From: Bacteroidota bacterium
GTDB taxonomy: Bacteria; Bacteroidota; Bacteroidia; Bacteroidales; Dysgonomonadaceae
Assembly (NCBI GenBank): GCA_023399295.1
Contig: JAEWQF010000037.1
Coordinates: forward strand, 17,691-81,690
Direction of reading: 5' to 3'
Length of the DNA: 64,000 bases
A program made the position numbers and the translations under genes. The notes beneath the pieces were generated by a model. That model did no database searches. It worked only from the letters and a program-made list of their open reading frames with translations, and was not told the DNA's origin. Shown one piece after another: positions 7,336 through 15,647 of the stretch. Numbering within the stretch: the stretch's first letter is position 1; each line of letters begins with the position of its first letter.

Positions 7336-8559
7336 ATGGATATAGTAGACCGGTTTATCAAATATGCCCGCATTGATACGCAATCGGATGAGAACAGCAC
7401 TCAGACGCCCAGTACGCAGAAACAGTTCAATCTGGCCAAAGAGGTGGAAAAGGAGGCATTGGAGATGGGACTCACCGAGGTGAGTCTCGACAACAACTGT
7501 TACCTGATGGCTACCCTGTCGGCCAACACGAAGAAGGAGGTGCCGGTGATCGGCTTCGTCGCCCACTTTGACACCAGTCCCGATATGAGCGGAGAGCAGG
7601 TGAACCCGCGCATCGTGAAAGCTTACGATGGCAAGGATATCCTGCTCAATGAAGCCAACAACGTGGTGCTGTCACCCTCCCACTTCCCCGAATTACTGCA
7701 CCATGTGGGAGAGGATCTGATCGTCACCGACGGGAACACGCTGTTGGGGGCGGATGACAAAGCCGGTATCGCGGAGATCATGACGGCAATGCAATACCTG
7801 ATCGACCACCCCGAGATTGAACATGGCAAGATCCGCATCGCCTTCACACCCGACGAGGAGATCGGTCGCGGTGCAGATCATTTCGATGTGGAGAAGTTTG
7901 CTGCAGAGTGGGCCTATACGATGGATGGCAGTGAGGTGGGGGAGCTGGAATATGAAAATTTCAATGCCGCCGTTGCGAAGATTGAGATACAGGGGCGCAA
8001 TGTACACCCCGGGTATGCAAAGGGTAAGATGATCAATGCACTCCATCTGGCCACCGAGCTGGTGGGCATGCTGCCCGCACAGGAGCGGCCGGAGCATACC
8101 GCAGGGTATGAAGGCTTCTTTCACCTGATCGGCATCAATGGCACTGTGGATGAGGCGAGGGTCTCCTTCATCATCCGCGACCACGACAGGATGAAGTTCG
8201 AAGCACGCAAACAGTTGATGAAAGAGCTGGTGGAGCAGTTGAACAAGCAGTATGACAACCGGCTTGTGTTGGATCTGAAAGACCAGTATTACAATATGAA
8301 GGAGAAGGTGGAGCCGGTGATGCATGTGATCGATTATGCCTATCGTGCCATGGAGGCGGCAGGTGTGAAGCCCAACATCAAACCGATTCGTGGTGGCACC
8401 GATGGGGCGCGCCTCTCATTCATGGGGCTTCCCTGTCCCAATATCTTCGCCGGCGGGATGAACTTCCATGGCCGGTATGAGTTTCTGCCAGTACCCTCAC
8501 TGCATAAAGCCGCCGAAGTGATTGTCCGGATTGCCGAACTTGTCGCCAAAGAGGCATAA
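7336..8559 (+). CDS. pepT: Peptidase T (tripeptide aminopeptidase)
   Basis: Cytosolic M20B zinc aminopeptidase that removes the N-terminal residue of tripeptides. 407 residues, as in known PepT. Metal and catalytic motifs are all present: VAHFDTSPD (His77, Asp79), GADDKAGIAEI (Asp140), TPDEEIGRGAD (Glu174/Glu175), and the C-terminal GGTDGARLSFMGLPCPNIFAGG. The N-terminus MDIVDRFIKYARIDTQS is also typical, which supports the start. gcvT follows after 28 bp on the same strand, so the two are probably cotranscribed. Confidence 0.96.
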   Translation: MDIVDRFIKYARIDTQSDENSTQTPSTQKQFNLAKEVEKEALEMGLTEVSLDNNCYLMATLSANTKKEVPVIGFVAHFDTSPDMSGEQVNPRIVKAYDGKDILLNEANNVVLSPSHFPELLHHVGEDLIVTDGNTLLGADDKAGIAEIMTAMQYLIDHPEIEHGKIRIAFTPDEEIGRGADHFDVEKFAAEWAYTMDGSEVGELEYENFNAAVAKIEIQGRNVHPGYAKGKMINALHLATELVGMLPAQERPEHTAGYEGFFHLIGINGTVDEARVSFIIRDHDRMKFEARKQLMKELVEQLNKQYDNRLVLDLKDQYYNMKEKVEPVMHVIDYAYRAMEAAGVKPNIKPIRGGTDGARLSFMGLPCPNIFAGGMNFHGRYEFLPVPSLHKAAEVIVRIAELVAKEA

Positions 8560-8587
8560 CCCAGTCATCCGAAATCAAAAACCAAAT

Positions 8588-9673
8588 ATGAAGAAAACGC
8601 CATTTACCGATCTGCACATTGCCCTGGGAGCAAAGATGCACGAGTTTGCCGGGTACAACATGCCCATTGAGTACAGCGGTATCATTGACGAGCATCTCAC
8701 GGTTGTGCATGGCGTGGGGGTGTTCGATGTGTCGCACATGGGTGAGTTCTGGGTGAAAGGGCCACAGGCACTCCCCTTCCTTCAAAAGATAGCCAGCAAC
8801 GATGCCTCTCGCCTGGAACCAGGCAAGGCGCAGTACAGTTGTTTTGTCAACGAGCAGGGCGGCATCGTGGACGATTTCATCGTCTACCAGTATGAACCGG
8901 AGAAATACCTGCTCGTTGTCAACGCAGCCAACATCGAGAAAGACTGGGAGTGGTGTCAACGGCACAACAGCATGGGTGCGGAACTGGAGAACGCCTCCGG
9001 GCATATGGCCCAACTGGCTGTTCAAGGACCGAAGTCACTGGAGATCATGCAGCAGCTGACTGATGCCGATCTCTCGTCCATCCCTTACTACTCGTTCGTG
9101 ACCAGCCGCTTTGCCGGGGTAGACAACGTCATCATCTCCAATACCGGCTATACCGGTGCCGGAGGTTTTGAGCTCTACTTTTATCCCGAAGAGGGTGGCA
9201 AGCTATGGGATGCGCTTTTTCAAACAGGAGCACCCTTCGGCATCAAGCCCGTAGGACTTGGGGCACGCGATACGTTGCGACTGGAGATGGGATTCTGCCT
9301 CTATGGCAACGATCTGGACGACACCACCACCCCCCTGCAGGCAGGGCTGGGATGGATTACCCGATTCACTGATGAGAAGCCCTTTATTGGTCGTGAGCTC
9401 CTGGAGAAAGAAAAAGTTGAGGGTGTCTCCCGCAAGCTCTGTTGTTTTGAGCTGACCGAGAAGGGCATTCCGCGGCATGGCTATGAAATATGCAACGATG
9501 CGGATCACCCTATCGGGGTTGTTACCTCGGGTACGATCTCGCCGGTGCTGAAAACAGGGATTGGCATGGGTTACCTCAAACCGGAATATGCTGCCCCCGG
9601 GACTGAAATAATGATCAGTGTGCGCAACAAAAAGTTGAAAGCGGTGGTGGTAAAGCCTCCATTCCGAAAATAA
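8588..9673 (+). CDS. gcvT: Glycine cleavage system aminomethyltransferase (T protein)
   Basis: T protein of the glycine cleavage system: releases ammonia from the aminomethyl-lipoyl H protein and forms methylene-tetrahydrofolate. 361 residues from MKKTPFTDLHIALGAKM; the in-frame Met 22 codons upstream lies within the pepT end and is rejected. Signature parts are PIEYSGI, GVFDVSHMGEFWV, VNAANIEKDWEW, SNTGYTGAGGFELYF, GARDTLRLEMGFCLYGNDL and FIGRELL. The other gcv genes are not in the window. It is likely expressed with pepT from the promoter near 7280. Confidence 0.95.
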   Translation: MKKTPFTDLHIALGAKMHEFAGYNMPIEYSGIIDEHLTVVHGVGVFDVSHMGEFWVKGPQALPFLQKIASNDASRLEPGKAQYSCFVNEQGGIVDDFIVYQYEPEKYLLVVNAANIEKDWEWCQRHNSMGAELENASGHMAQLAVQGPKSLEIMQQLTDADLSSIPYYSFVTSRFAGVDNVIISNTGYTGAGGFELYFYPEEGGKLWDALFQTGAPFGIKPVGLGARDTLRLEMGFCLYGNDLDDTTTPLQAGLGWITRFTDEKPFIGRELLEKEKVEGVSRKLCCFELTEKGIPRHGYEICNDADHPIGVVTSGTISPVLKTGIGMGYLKPEYAAPGTEIMISVRNKKLKAVVVKPPFRK

Positions 9674-9684
9674 TCGGCAGTTTG

Positions 9685-9717
9685 TTGCTGGTTTTTCACC
9701 AATTAACCCTATTTTTG
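9685..9717 (+). promoter_or_regulatory. Promoter of the flippase-like gene
   Basis: TTG (9685-9687), 22-bp spacer, TATTTTTG (9710-9717), 47 bp before the start. The spacer is slightly long. Confidence 0.5.
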
Positions 9718-9764
9718 TGGCCTGATACTGCGCCTGTCAGGCCATTGTTTACAGCCGCTTTCCT

Positions 9765-10760
9765 ATGGCAAAAAAAGCGAAGATAGCTCAGAATATATTT
9801 TTTCTGCTCGGTGCCCTGGCGCTGGGCTTTATGATATATAAGACCGGGATCGACAATATCCTGCGTGATATCAGACAAACAGGCTGGTGGTTTGCCCCCA
9901 TCATCGGACTCTGGGTGGTGGTCTACCTGCTTAATACCTACTCCTTTTACCGGATCTTGCAGGACGGCAGCGAGGAGACGAAAAAGATCGGCTTCCTGCG
10001 GCTTTTCAAGCTGGTGATCAGCGGCTTCGCCATCAACTACATCACGCCATTCGGCTTAATGGGAGGTGAACCCTATAAGATCATCGAGCTGCAATCCACC
10101 CTTGGCATCCAGCGCGCCACCTCCTCGGTGCTGCTTTCCACCATGATGCATTTTGTCTCACATTTTATCTTCTGGATGGTCTCCATCCCGCTGCTGTTAT
10201 TTCTGGTGCCGGTACTCTCCGACGTGGTGGCGCTCGGGATGATCCTTTCTACCGCGACCTCTATTCTGCTGTTGATGTGGGCTTACAGGGTCTACACACG
10301 GGGTGGGGTAGACAGGGCGTTGATGTTGGGTGGCCGTCTCCCTTTTGTGGGGAAGAGTCTGAAAGCCTATCGCAGACACAACCAGGATAAGATAGACCAG
10401 ATGGATAGCCTGATTGCCGATCTCTACCGCAACCGCAAGAAGGATTTTATCGTGTCGCTTTCGCTCGAGATATTCTCCCGTTTTTTTCTCTGCCTGGAGG
10501 TGATCCTGATGATGATGGCTGTGGGTCGTCCCATTCCCTTTGGTCAGGGGGTGCTGATCGAATCGATCCAGTCGCTGATCGGTAACATTCTCTTCTTCAT
10601 GCCGATGCAGATGGGTTCCCGCGAGGGTGGCATCGTGATCGTATTCGGCATCCTCTCACTGCCCTTGTCGTATGGTGTCTTTGTGAGTCTCTGCAAGCGC
10701 ATCCGGGAGATCTTCTGGACACTGGTAGGCATCCTGCTCATCAAGGTGAAGAAATATTAG
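9765..10760 (+). CDS. Lysylphosphatidylglycerol synthase TM-region family protein (flippase-like)
   Basis: 331-residue integral membrane protein of the UPF0104/AglD/MprF-N family, with about eight hydrophobic helices. Characteristic segments are the first helix with GFMIYKTG, WWFAPIIGLWVVVYLLNTYSF, the INYITPFGLMGGEPYKI loop (the family's conserved Gly-Gly-Glu/Pro segment) and the late IGNILFFMPMQMGSREGG. The MprF synthase domain is absent, so lysylation of lipid is not expected. Relatives are thought to move lipids or lipid-linked intermediates across the membrane. It is a single gene facing an SDR gene. Confidence 0.85.
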   Translation: MAKKAKIAQNIFFLLGALALGFMIYKTGIDNILRDIRQTGWWFAPIIGLWVVVYLLNTYSFYRILQDGSEETKKIGFLRLFKLVISGFAINYITPFGLMGGEPYKIIELQSTLGIQRATSSVLLSTMMHFVSHFIFWMVSIPLLLFLVPVLSDVVALGMILSTATSILLLMWAYRVYTRGGVDRALMLGGRLPFVGKSLKAYRRHNQDKIDQMDSLIADLYRNRKKDFIVSLSLEIFSRFFLCLEVILMMMAVGRPIPFGQGVLIESIQSLIGNILFFMPMQMGSREGGIVIVFGILSLPLSYGVFVSLCKRIREIFWTLVGILLIKVKKY

Positions 10761-10778
10761 TACCGAAAAAACAGGACG

Positions 10779-11534
10779 TCAGACGTAGATCATCTTCTTT
10801 GTCATTCCCCCATCCACCGTGAAGTTCTGTCCCGTGATGAAGCTGTTATCCGGGTTCATCAGGAAGAGGACCATGCGTGCGATGTCCATCGCATTGCCCA
10901 CACGGCCGACAGGATGCTGCAAGTGATCCTCCATAGTAATATTTGCTTGTTTCGCAACAGTTTTTTTCTTCAGTGCGGAAACATCAATCCAGCCGGGAGA
11001 GATGCTGTTGACCCGCACGTGGGGACCCAGGCTCACCGCCATGGCATGGGTGAGGGCACAGATGCCTCCCTTGCTGGCTGAATAGGATTCGGTGTGTGGC
11101 TCCGACTGAAAAGCACGGGTGGAGCAGATGTTGACAATCGATCCCTTTGTCTCACGGAGTGAGGATGCCAGGTGTTTACTGCAGAGGAAGGTGCCGGTGA
11201 GGTTGGTAGCGAGAGCCCTGTTCCACTCCTCCAGGGTGAGCTCCTCCATCGGTTTGAATAGTTCATACACTGCATTGTTTACCAGTCCATAAACGCTGCC
11301 ATATTGCTTGATGGCTGCACGGATGGAGGAGCGGACGCTCACCTCGTTGGAGACGTCGGTAATGTGAAAGGAGACGCTGCGCCTGCGGAACGATGGTTTC
11401 AATTCCTCCATCGCCTCACTGTCGATGTCGAATACCGATACACTGAATCCCTCCTCCAACAAGAGTTGCATCACCACCCGACCGATGCCTTGTGCACCAC
11501 CGGTGACTACGACATGGGGTTTTGCTTTCTTCAT
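10779..11534 (-). CDS. SDR family oxidoreductase
   Basis: Classical short-chain dehydrogenase, 251 residues from MKKAKPHVVVTGG. The open frame extends 47 codons further, into sequence close to folD with no SDR similarity, so the inner Met is chosen. Seen: TGGAQGIGR (NAD(P) glycine motif), NNAV, catalytic Ser in NICSTRAF, YSASKGG (YxxxK), and the C-terminal SFITGQNFTVDGGMTKKM. An Asp at the end of beta-2 (VFDIDS) suggests NAD(H) preference. The substrate is unknown. It lies 38 bp downstream of folD on the same strand, so may be cotranscribed with it. Confidence 0.9.
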   Translation of the reverse strand: MKKAKPHVVVTGGAQGIGRVVMQLLLEEGFSVSVFDIDSEAMEELKPSFRRRSVSFHITDVSNEVSVRSSIRAAIKQYGSVYGLVNNAVYELFKPMEELTLEEWNRALATNLTGTFLCSKHLASSLRETKGSIVNICSTRAFQSEPHTESYSASKGGICALTHAMAVSLGPHVRVNSISPGWIDVSALKKKTVAKQANITMEDHLQHPVGRVGNAMDIARMVLFLMNPDNSFITGQNFTVDGGMTKKMIYV

Positions 11535-11572
11535 GGGGTGTATCAAATTGGGGAATGTCTCCCGACAGACGA

Positions 11573-12454
11573 TTATGCGTATATTGCCCTCTTGCCAGCC
11601 AGCAGGGTGTTGCGCATCAGCGAGACGATGGTCATCGGTCCCACGCCGCCCGGCACGGGCGTGATCCAGGAGCATTTGGGTGCCACCTCGTCGAAAGCCA
11701 CGTCGCCCGTCAGTTTGAAGCCCGATTTTGTTGTGTCGTTCGGTACACGGGTGGTTCCCACGTCGATCACCACCGCTCCCTCCTTCACCATATCTCCTTT
11801 CAGGAACTCCGGTACGCCAAGTGCGGCGATGATGATGTCGGCCTGCAGGCAGATCTCCTTGATGTTTCTGGTGCGACTGTGGCAGACGGTCACCGTGCAG
11901 TCGCCCGGTGTTCCCTTCTGCATCATCAGCATCGATACCGGCTTGCCCACGATGTTGCTGCGTCCCAGCACCACGCAGTGTTTCCCGCGCGTCTCAATGT
12001 GATACCGTTTCAGCAACTCCACAATACCGGCGGGCGTGGCGGAGAGGAAGCAGGGGAGCCCCAGTGACATGCGTCCCACGTTCACCGGATGGAAGCCGTC
12101 CACATCTTTGCGGTAGTCGATTGCTTCGGTGATCCGTTCTTCCCGGATATGATTCGGTAGTGGCAGCTGCACAATGAAGCCGTCAATGTCGGGGTCGTTG
12201 TTCAGCCGTTCCACACAGGCGAGCAGCTCCTCTTCCGTGACATCGGTCTCGTAGCGTATCAGCGTGGAGTGGAAACCCACCTCCTCGCAACTGCGTACCT
12301 TGTTGGCCACGTAGGTCTCACTGCCACCGTCGTGACCCACCAACACAGCTGCCAGATGGGGTGTCTTGCCGCCGGCAGCCTTGATCTGTGCCACCTCTTC
12401 GGCTATCTCCCGTTTTATCTCAGTGGCTGTCGCCTTTCCATCGATCAGGTTCAT
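11573..12454 (-). CDS. folD: Bifunctional methylenetetrahydrofolate dehydrogenase/cyclohydrolase
   Basis: FolD interconverts 5,10-methylene-, methenyl- and 10-formyl-tetrahydrofolate in the cytosol. 293 residues, full length. Motifs: YVANKVRSCEEVG (catalytic Lys in YxxxK), DGFIVQLPLPNHI, KDVDGFHPVNVG, VLGRSNIVGKP (nucleotide binding) and TPVPGGVGPMT near the C-terminus. It lies downstream of ffh, separated by an 80-bp gap that contains a short heptamer repeat. It feeds the same one-carbon pool as GcvT. Confidence 0.97.
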   Translation of the reverse strand: MNLIDGKATATEIKREIAEEVAQIKAAGGKTPHLAAVLVGHDGGSETYVANKVRSCEEVGFHSTLIRYETDVTEEELLACVERLNNDPDIDGFIVQLPLPNHIREERITEAIDYRKDVDGFHPVNVGRMSLGLPCFLSATPAGIVELLKRYHIETRGKHCVVLGRSNIVGKPVSMLMMQKGTPGDCTVTVCHSRTRNIKEICLQADIIIAALGVPEFLKGDMVKEGAVVIDVGTTRVPNDTTKSGFKLTGDVAFDEVAPKCSWITPVPGGVGPMTIVSLMRNTLLAGKRAIYA

Positions 12455-12461
12455 GATTTTC

Positions 12462-12496
12462 AGCTATAAGCTTTTAGCTATCAGCTATCAGCTTTT
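12462..12496. repeat. Five-unit heptamer repeat (AGCTATA type)
   Basis: Five consecutive 7-bp units on the plus strand: AGCTATA, AGCTTTT, AGCTATC, AGCTATC, AGCTTTT. It fills the gap between ffh and folD, just before the folD start, and is the same unit family as the long array at 24293. Confidence 0.7.
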
Positions 12497-12534
12497 TTTA
12501 TTTCTTGTAAACGATAAACTAAGAACAACGAACG

Positions 12535-13860
12535 TTATCTCCTGCGGAGATTGCGCATCGCCTGTTTGCCACCACCGGAGGTCATCATCCGCATCATCTT
12601 GCGGGTCTCGTCGAACTGTTTGATCAGCTTGTTCACCTCCTGCACGTTGGTGCCGCTCCCCTTGGCGATGCGGGCACGGCGGCTGCCGTTCAGCATCTCC
12701 GGGTTGGAGCGCTCTGCCGGTGTCATGGAGCGGATGATCGCCTCGATGCCCTTGAAGGCATCGTCGTCGATGTCCAGGTCTTTGATCTGCTTGCCCACGC
12801 CGGGGATCATCGATGCCAGATCCTTCAGGTTACCCATCTTCTTGATCTGCTGTATCTGGGCGATGAAGTCGTTGAAATCGAATTGGTTCTTGGCGATCTT
12901 CTTCTGCAGGCGGCGTGCCTCCTCCTCATCATACTGTTCCTGTGCCTTCTCCACCAGTGAGACAATGTCGCCCATTCCCAGGATGCGGTCGGCCATACGT
13001 TCCGGGTGGAACACGTCGATGGCGTCGAGCTTCTCGCCCGTACCGACAAACTTGATCGGCTTGTCGACAACCGAGCGGATAGAGAGTGCCGCACCACCGC
13101 GGGTGTCCCCATCGAGTTTGGTGAGCACCACCCCGTTGAAGTTGAGTCGTTGGTTGAACTCCTTCGCGGTGTTCACTGCATCCTGACCGGTCATGGCATC
13201 CACCACGAAGAGGATCTCCTGCGGGTTGACCGCCTTTTTGATCGATTCGATCTCCTGCATCATCTGCTCGTCGATGGCCAACCGGCCGGCGGTGTCGATG
13301 ATCACCAGGTCCTTGCCGTGCTGACGGGCATACTGGATGGCGTTCTGTGCGATCTTCACCGGATTCTTGTTCTCCTCCTCCGTATAGACGGAGACACCGA
13401 TCTGTTCACCCAGCACCTTGAGCTGCTCAATGGCGGCCGGACGATAGACGTCACCCGCCACCAACAGGGGCTGTTTCCCCTTCTTGTTCTTGAGCATGCT
13501 GGCCAGCTTACCGGAGAAGGTGGTCTTACCCGATCCCTGCAGGCCGGACATCAGAATCACTGCCGGAGTGCCCTTGGTGTTGATGTCGACTGCCGTGCCG
13601 CCCATCAGGGTGGCCAGTTCGTCGTGTACGATCTTCACCATCATCTGCTCCGGTTTCACCGCGTTGAGCACATCCTGTCCTAGCGCCTTCTGTTTCACTG
13701 TTTCGGTAAAATCCTTCGCAGTCTTGTAGTTGACGTCGGCATCAAGAAGTGCCCTACGCACTTCCTTGAGGGTCTCGGCCACATTGATCTCGGTGATCCT
13801 GCCTTCGCCCTTCAGTATCTTAAACGACCTCTCCAGTCTGTCACTTAAATTTTCAAACAT
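12535..13860 (-). CDS. ffh: Signal recognition particle protein Ffh
   Basis: SRP54-type GTPase that binds signal sequences and SRP RNA and delivers ribosomes to FtsY. 441 residues from MFENLSDRLERSFK, the family N-terminus; the 23 codons upstream are not conserved. NG domain: GLQGSGKTTFSGKLA (P-loop), DVYRPAA, DTAGRL, TKLDGDTRGGAALS. The M domain carries MIPGVGKQ, SMTPAERSNPEML, RRARIAKGSG and a Met-rich end (KMMRMMTSGGGKQAMRNL). The predicted transcript has a leader of about 25 nt. Confidence 0.97.
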   Translation of the reverse strand: MFENLSDRLERSFKILKGEGRITEINVAETLKEVRRALLDADVNYKTAKDFTETVKQKALGQDVLNAVKPEQMMVKIVHDELATLMGGTAVDINTKGTPAVILMSGLQGSGKTTFSGKLASMLKNKKGKQPLLVAGDVYRPAAIEQLKVLGEQIGVSVYTEEENKNPVKIAQNAIQYARQHGKDLVIIDTAGRLAIDEQMMQEIESIKKAVNPQEILFVVDAMTGQDAVNTAKEFNQRLNFNGVVLTKLDGDTRGGAALSIRSVVDKPIKFVGTGEKLDAIDVFHPERMADRILGMGDIVSLVEKAQEQYDEEEARRLQKKIAKNQFDFNDFIAQIQQIKKMGNLKDLASMIPGVGKQIKDLDIDDDAFKGIEAIIRSMTPAERSNPEMLNGSRRARIAKGSGTNVQEVNKLIKQFDETRKMMRMMTSGGGKQAMRNLRRR

Positions 13861-13890
13861 AGTCCAATGGGTTGTTTTGTTTTCCGGGTA

Positions 13891-13898
13891 CAAAGATA
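13891..13898 (-). promoter_or_regulatory. -7 promoter box for ffh
   Basis: TATCTTTG on the minus strand, 31 bp before the ffh start. No well-spaced -33 TTG. Confidence 0.5.
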
Positions 13899-14014
13899 AT
13901 GAAAAAAGCCCAATCATCCCGACTCCCAAATTCCAAATAGTGAGGATGGTGTCTGTTTTTTAATGATTGATCAATTATAAAAGTAGCGGGGAGCCACAGT
14001 TCAACAGAAATGAT

Positions 14015-14022
14015 TACTTTTG
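14015..14022 (+). promoter_or_regulatory. -7 promoter box for the CDF transporter
   Basis: TACTTTTG matches TAnnTTTG. Transcription from here favours the Met at 14097 or 14121 as the start codon over the Met at 14010. Confidence 0.4.
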
Positions 14023-14096
14023 TCGGATCATCTGCCAGATACCACCGTTGGTGGGAACGATTTTGCTCCCTGTCAGTGAATAGCGGAACTGTTGTG

Positions 14097-15041
14097 ATGG
14101 TGGATAAACTATTTGATTCAATGAATAGCCGATCACTCAACAAATATCTCTACCTCTCGGTTGCTGCAGCACTTGTTACCATCTTGCTGAAATACTACGC
14201 TTTTCATGCAACCGGGTCGATGGGGTTCCTCTCCGATGCACTGGAGTCGTTCGTCAACCTCTTCGCCGCCCTCTTTGCGTTGCTGATGCTTCATATCTCA
14301 CGCAAGCCGGCAGACCAGGAACATGAGTTTGGTCACGGCAAGGCGGAGTACTTCTCCAGCGCGGTGGAGGGGGCGTTGATCCTGGTGGCTGCCTTCACCA
14401 TCATCCGTTCGGCGGCACCGCGACTGGTTGATCCGGTGGCGCTGGAAAACATCGGGACCGGATTGCTCTTCTCCCTGCTGGCTTCCCTGGTGAACCTTGC
14501 CGTGGGTCTAGTCCTGATCAACAACGGGAAAAAGAAGAAATCGCTGCTGGTGGAAGCAGATGGCAGGCACCTGATGACCGATGTCTATACCACGGTGGGG
14601 GTGATACTGGGAATCATCCTGGTACAGGTTACCGGTTGGCTGATCATCGACCCCATCATCGCCATCCTGGTAGCGCTCAACATCATCTATTCCGGCTACA
14701 GGCTGATCGTTCGGTCGGCACGTGAGCTGATGGATGCCACCATCCCTGAGGATGAGTTGGAGAGGGTGACCGCCTATCTCGATTCGCTTGGTGAGAGGGA
14801 GATTGAATACCACTCCCTGCTGACCCGCATGTCGGGACCACGCCGCTTCATTTCGATGCACCTGCTGGTGCCGGGTGAGTGGAGCGTGAAACGGGGACAT
14901 GACTGTGCGGACGAGGTGGAGGAGACTATCATCACCATGTTCAGGGAACCGGTCACCGTCTCCACACACATTGAGCCGGTGGAGGATCCCGCCTCAATGA
15001 AGGACATCGGTATCGATCGGATTGAAATCGACGGCATCTGA
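14097..15041 (+). CDS. Cation diffusion facilitator family transporter
   Basis: Proton-coupled divalent metal exporter of the inner membrane. 314 residues from MVDKLFDSMNSRS; a Met eight codons later (14121) is equally possible, and the longer frame starting at 14010 includes the promoter. Six membrane helices are followed by a cytosolic domain of about 100 residues. Metal-site segments: GFLSDALESFVN in helix 2 and the HLMTD motif (HxxxD) in helix 5. EHEFGHGKAEYFSS is the family loop. The site has the SDALES form rather than DxxxD, so the metal cannot be named. Confidence 0.92.
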   Translation: MVDKLFDSMNSRSLNKYLYLSVAAALVTILLKYYAFHATGSMGFLSDALESFVNLFAALFALLMLHISRKPADQEHEFGHGKAEYFSSAVEGALILVAAFTIIRSAAPRLVDPVALENIGTGLLFSLLASLVNLAVGLVLINNGKKKKSLLVEADGRHLMTDVYTTVGVILGIILVQVTGWLIIDPIIAILVALNIIYSGYRLIVRSARELMDATIPEDELERVTAYLDSLGEREIEYHSLLTRMSGPRRFISMHLLVPGEWSVKRGHDCADEVEETIITMFREPVTVSTHIEPVEDPASMKDIGIDRIEIDGI

Positions 15042-15064
15042 ACAAATGCGCCGTTCTGAAACAA

Positions 15065-15100
15065 AAGTGAGGCTGTTCCTGTTAGGGAGCAGCCTCACTT
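15065..15100. terminator. Bidirectional terminator between CDF gene and V-ATPase operon
   Basis: A 15-bp stem (AAGTGAGGCTGTTCC against GGGAGCAGCCTCACTT, one G-U pair) with a 5-nt loop lies between convergent genes. The minus-strand side is followed by TTTTGTTT, the plus side by a short T stretch. Confidence 0.8.
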
Positions 15101-15119
15101 GTTTGGGATGATCGCACGT

Positions 15120-15581
15120 TTATGCAACGGCGGTACCGATCAGGAAGACACCGGCCAACGCCACGATGGCATAAAGTTCGGGGAACACTGCAAGGATGAG
15201 TGTGTTGCCAAAGACGTTGTGTCCCTGTCCGATGGCTGCGATACCATTGGCACATACCTGCCCCTGACGGATGGCCGAGAAGAGGCCGATCAGCCCCATT
15301 GCCAGGCCACCTGCCAGCACGGCTGCCGACTGTATGGCGGAGATATCGGGAGTCAGCACGCTGAAGATGGTCTGGAACATAAAGTATCCGGCAAAGCCAT
15401 AGAGCCCCTGTGTGCCGGGCAGAGCCGTCAGTACGAGGAAGTTGCCGAATTTCGAGCTGTCTTTCTTCAAGGCGCCGATGGCTGCGTTGCCGGCAATGGT
15501 AACTCCATAGGCGCTGCCAATGCCTGAGAGGGCGATCATGATTCCGATGCCGATGTAGGCGATTAATAAGTTGCTGTCCAT
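15120..15581 (-). CDS. ntpK: V-type ATP synthase subunit K (membrane rotor ring)
   Basis: Proteolipid of the V-type ATPase rotor, 153 residues with four helices formed by two hairpins. The Enterococcus hirae NtpK Na+ site (Leu61, Thr64, Gln65, Gln110, Glu139 from published structures) has direct counterparts: Leu54, Thr57 and Gln58 in LPGTQG, Gln106 in IRQGQV, Glu135 in FPELYA, with the same 29-residue Gln-Glu spacing. Sodium rather than proton coupling is therefore predicted. It is the last gene of a seven-gene operon, 66 bp after subunit I, followed by a terminator. Confidence 0.95.
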   Translation of the reverse strand: MDSNLLIAYIGIGIMIALSGIGSAYGVTIAGNAAIGALKKDSSKFGNFLVLTALPGTQGLYGFAGYFMFQTIFSVLTPDISAIQSAAVLAGGLAMGLIGLFSAIRQGQVCANGIAAIGQGHNVFGNTLILAVFPELYAIVALAGVFLIGTAVA

Positions 15582-15647
15582 GTTGTGAATTGTTATTTGT
15601 TTGTTGTTTCTATTGGTTTTGAATCTTTATTTTAATGTGTACAATGG

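Noticed and set aside
11535..11675. 47-codon extension of the SDR gene into folD
   Set aside because: It overlaps the folD C-terminus in another frame and precedes the nucleotide-binding motif by too much for an SDR.
14010..14096. Longer N-terminus for the CDF transporter
   Set aside because: The extra 29 codons cover a good -7 promoter box and lack CDF similarity.
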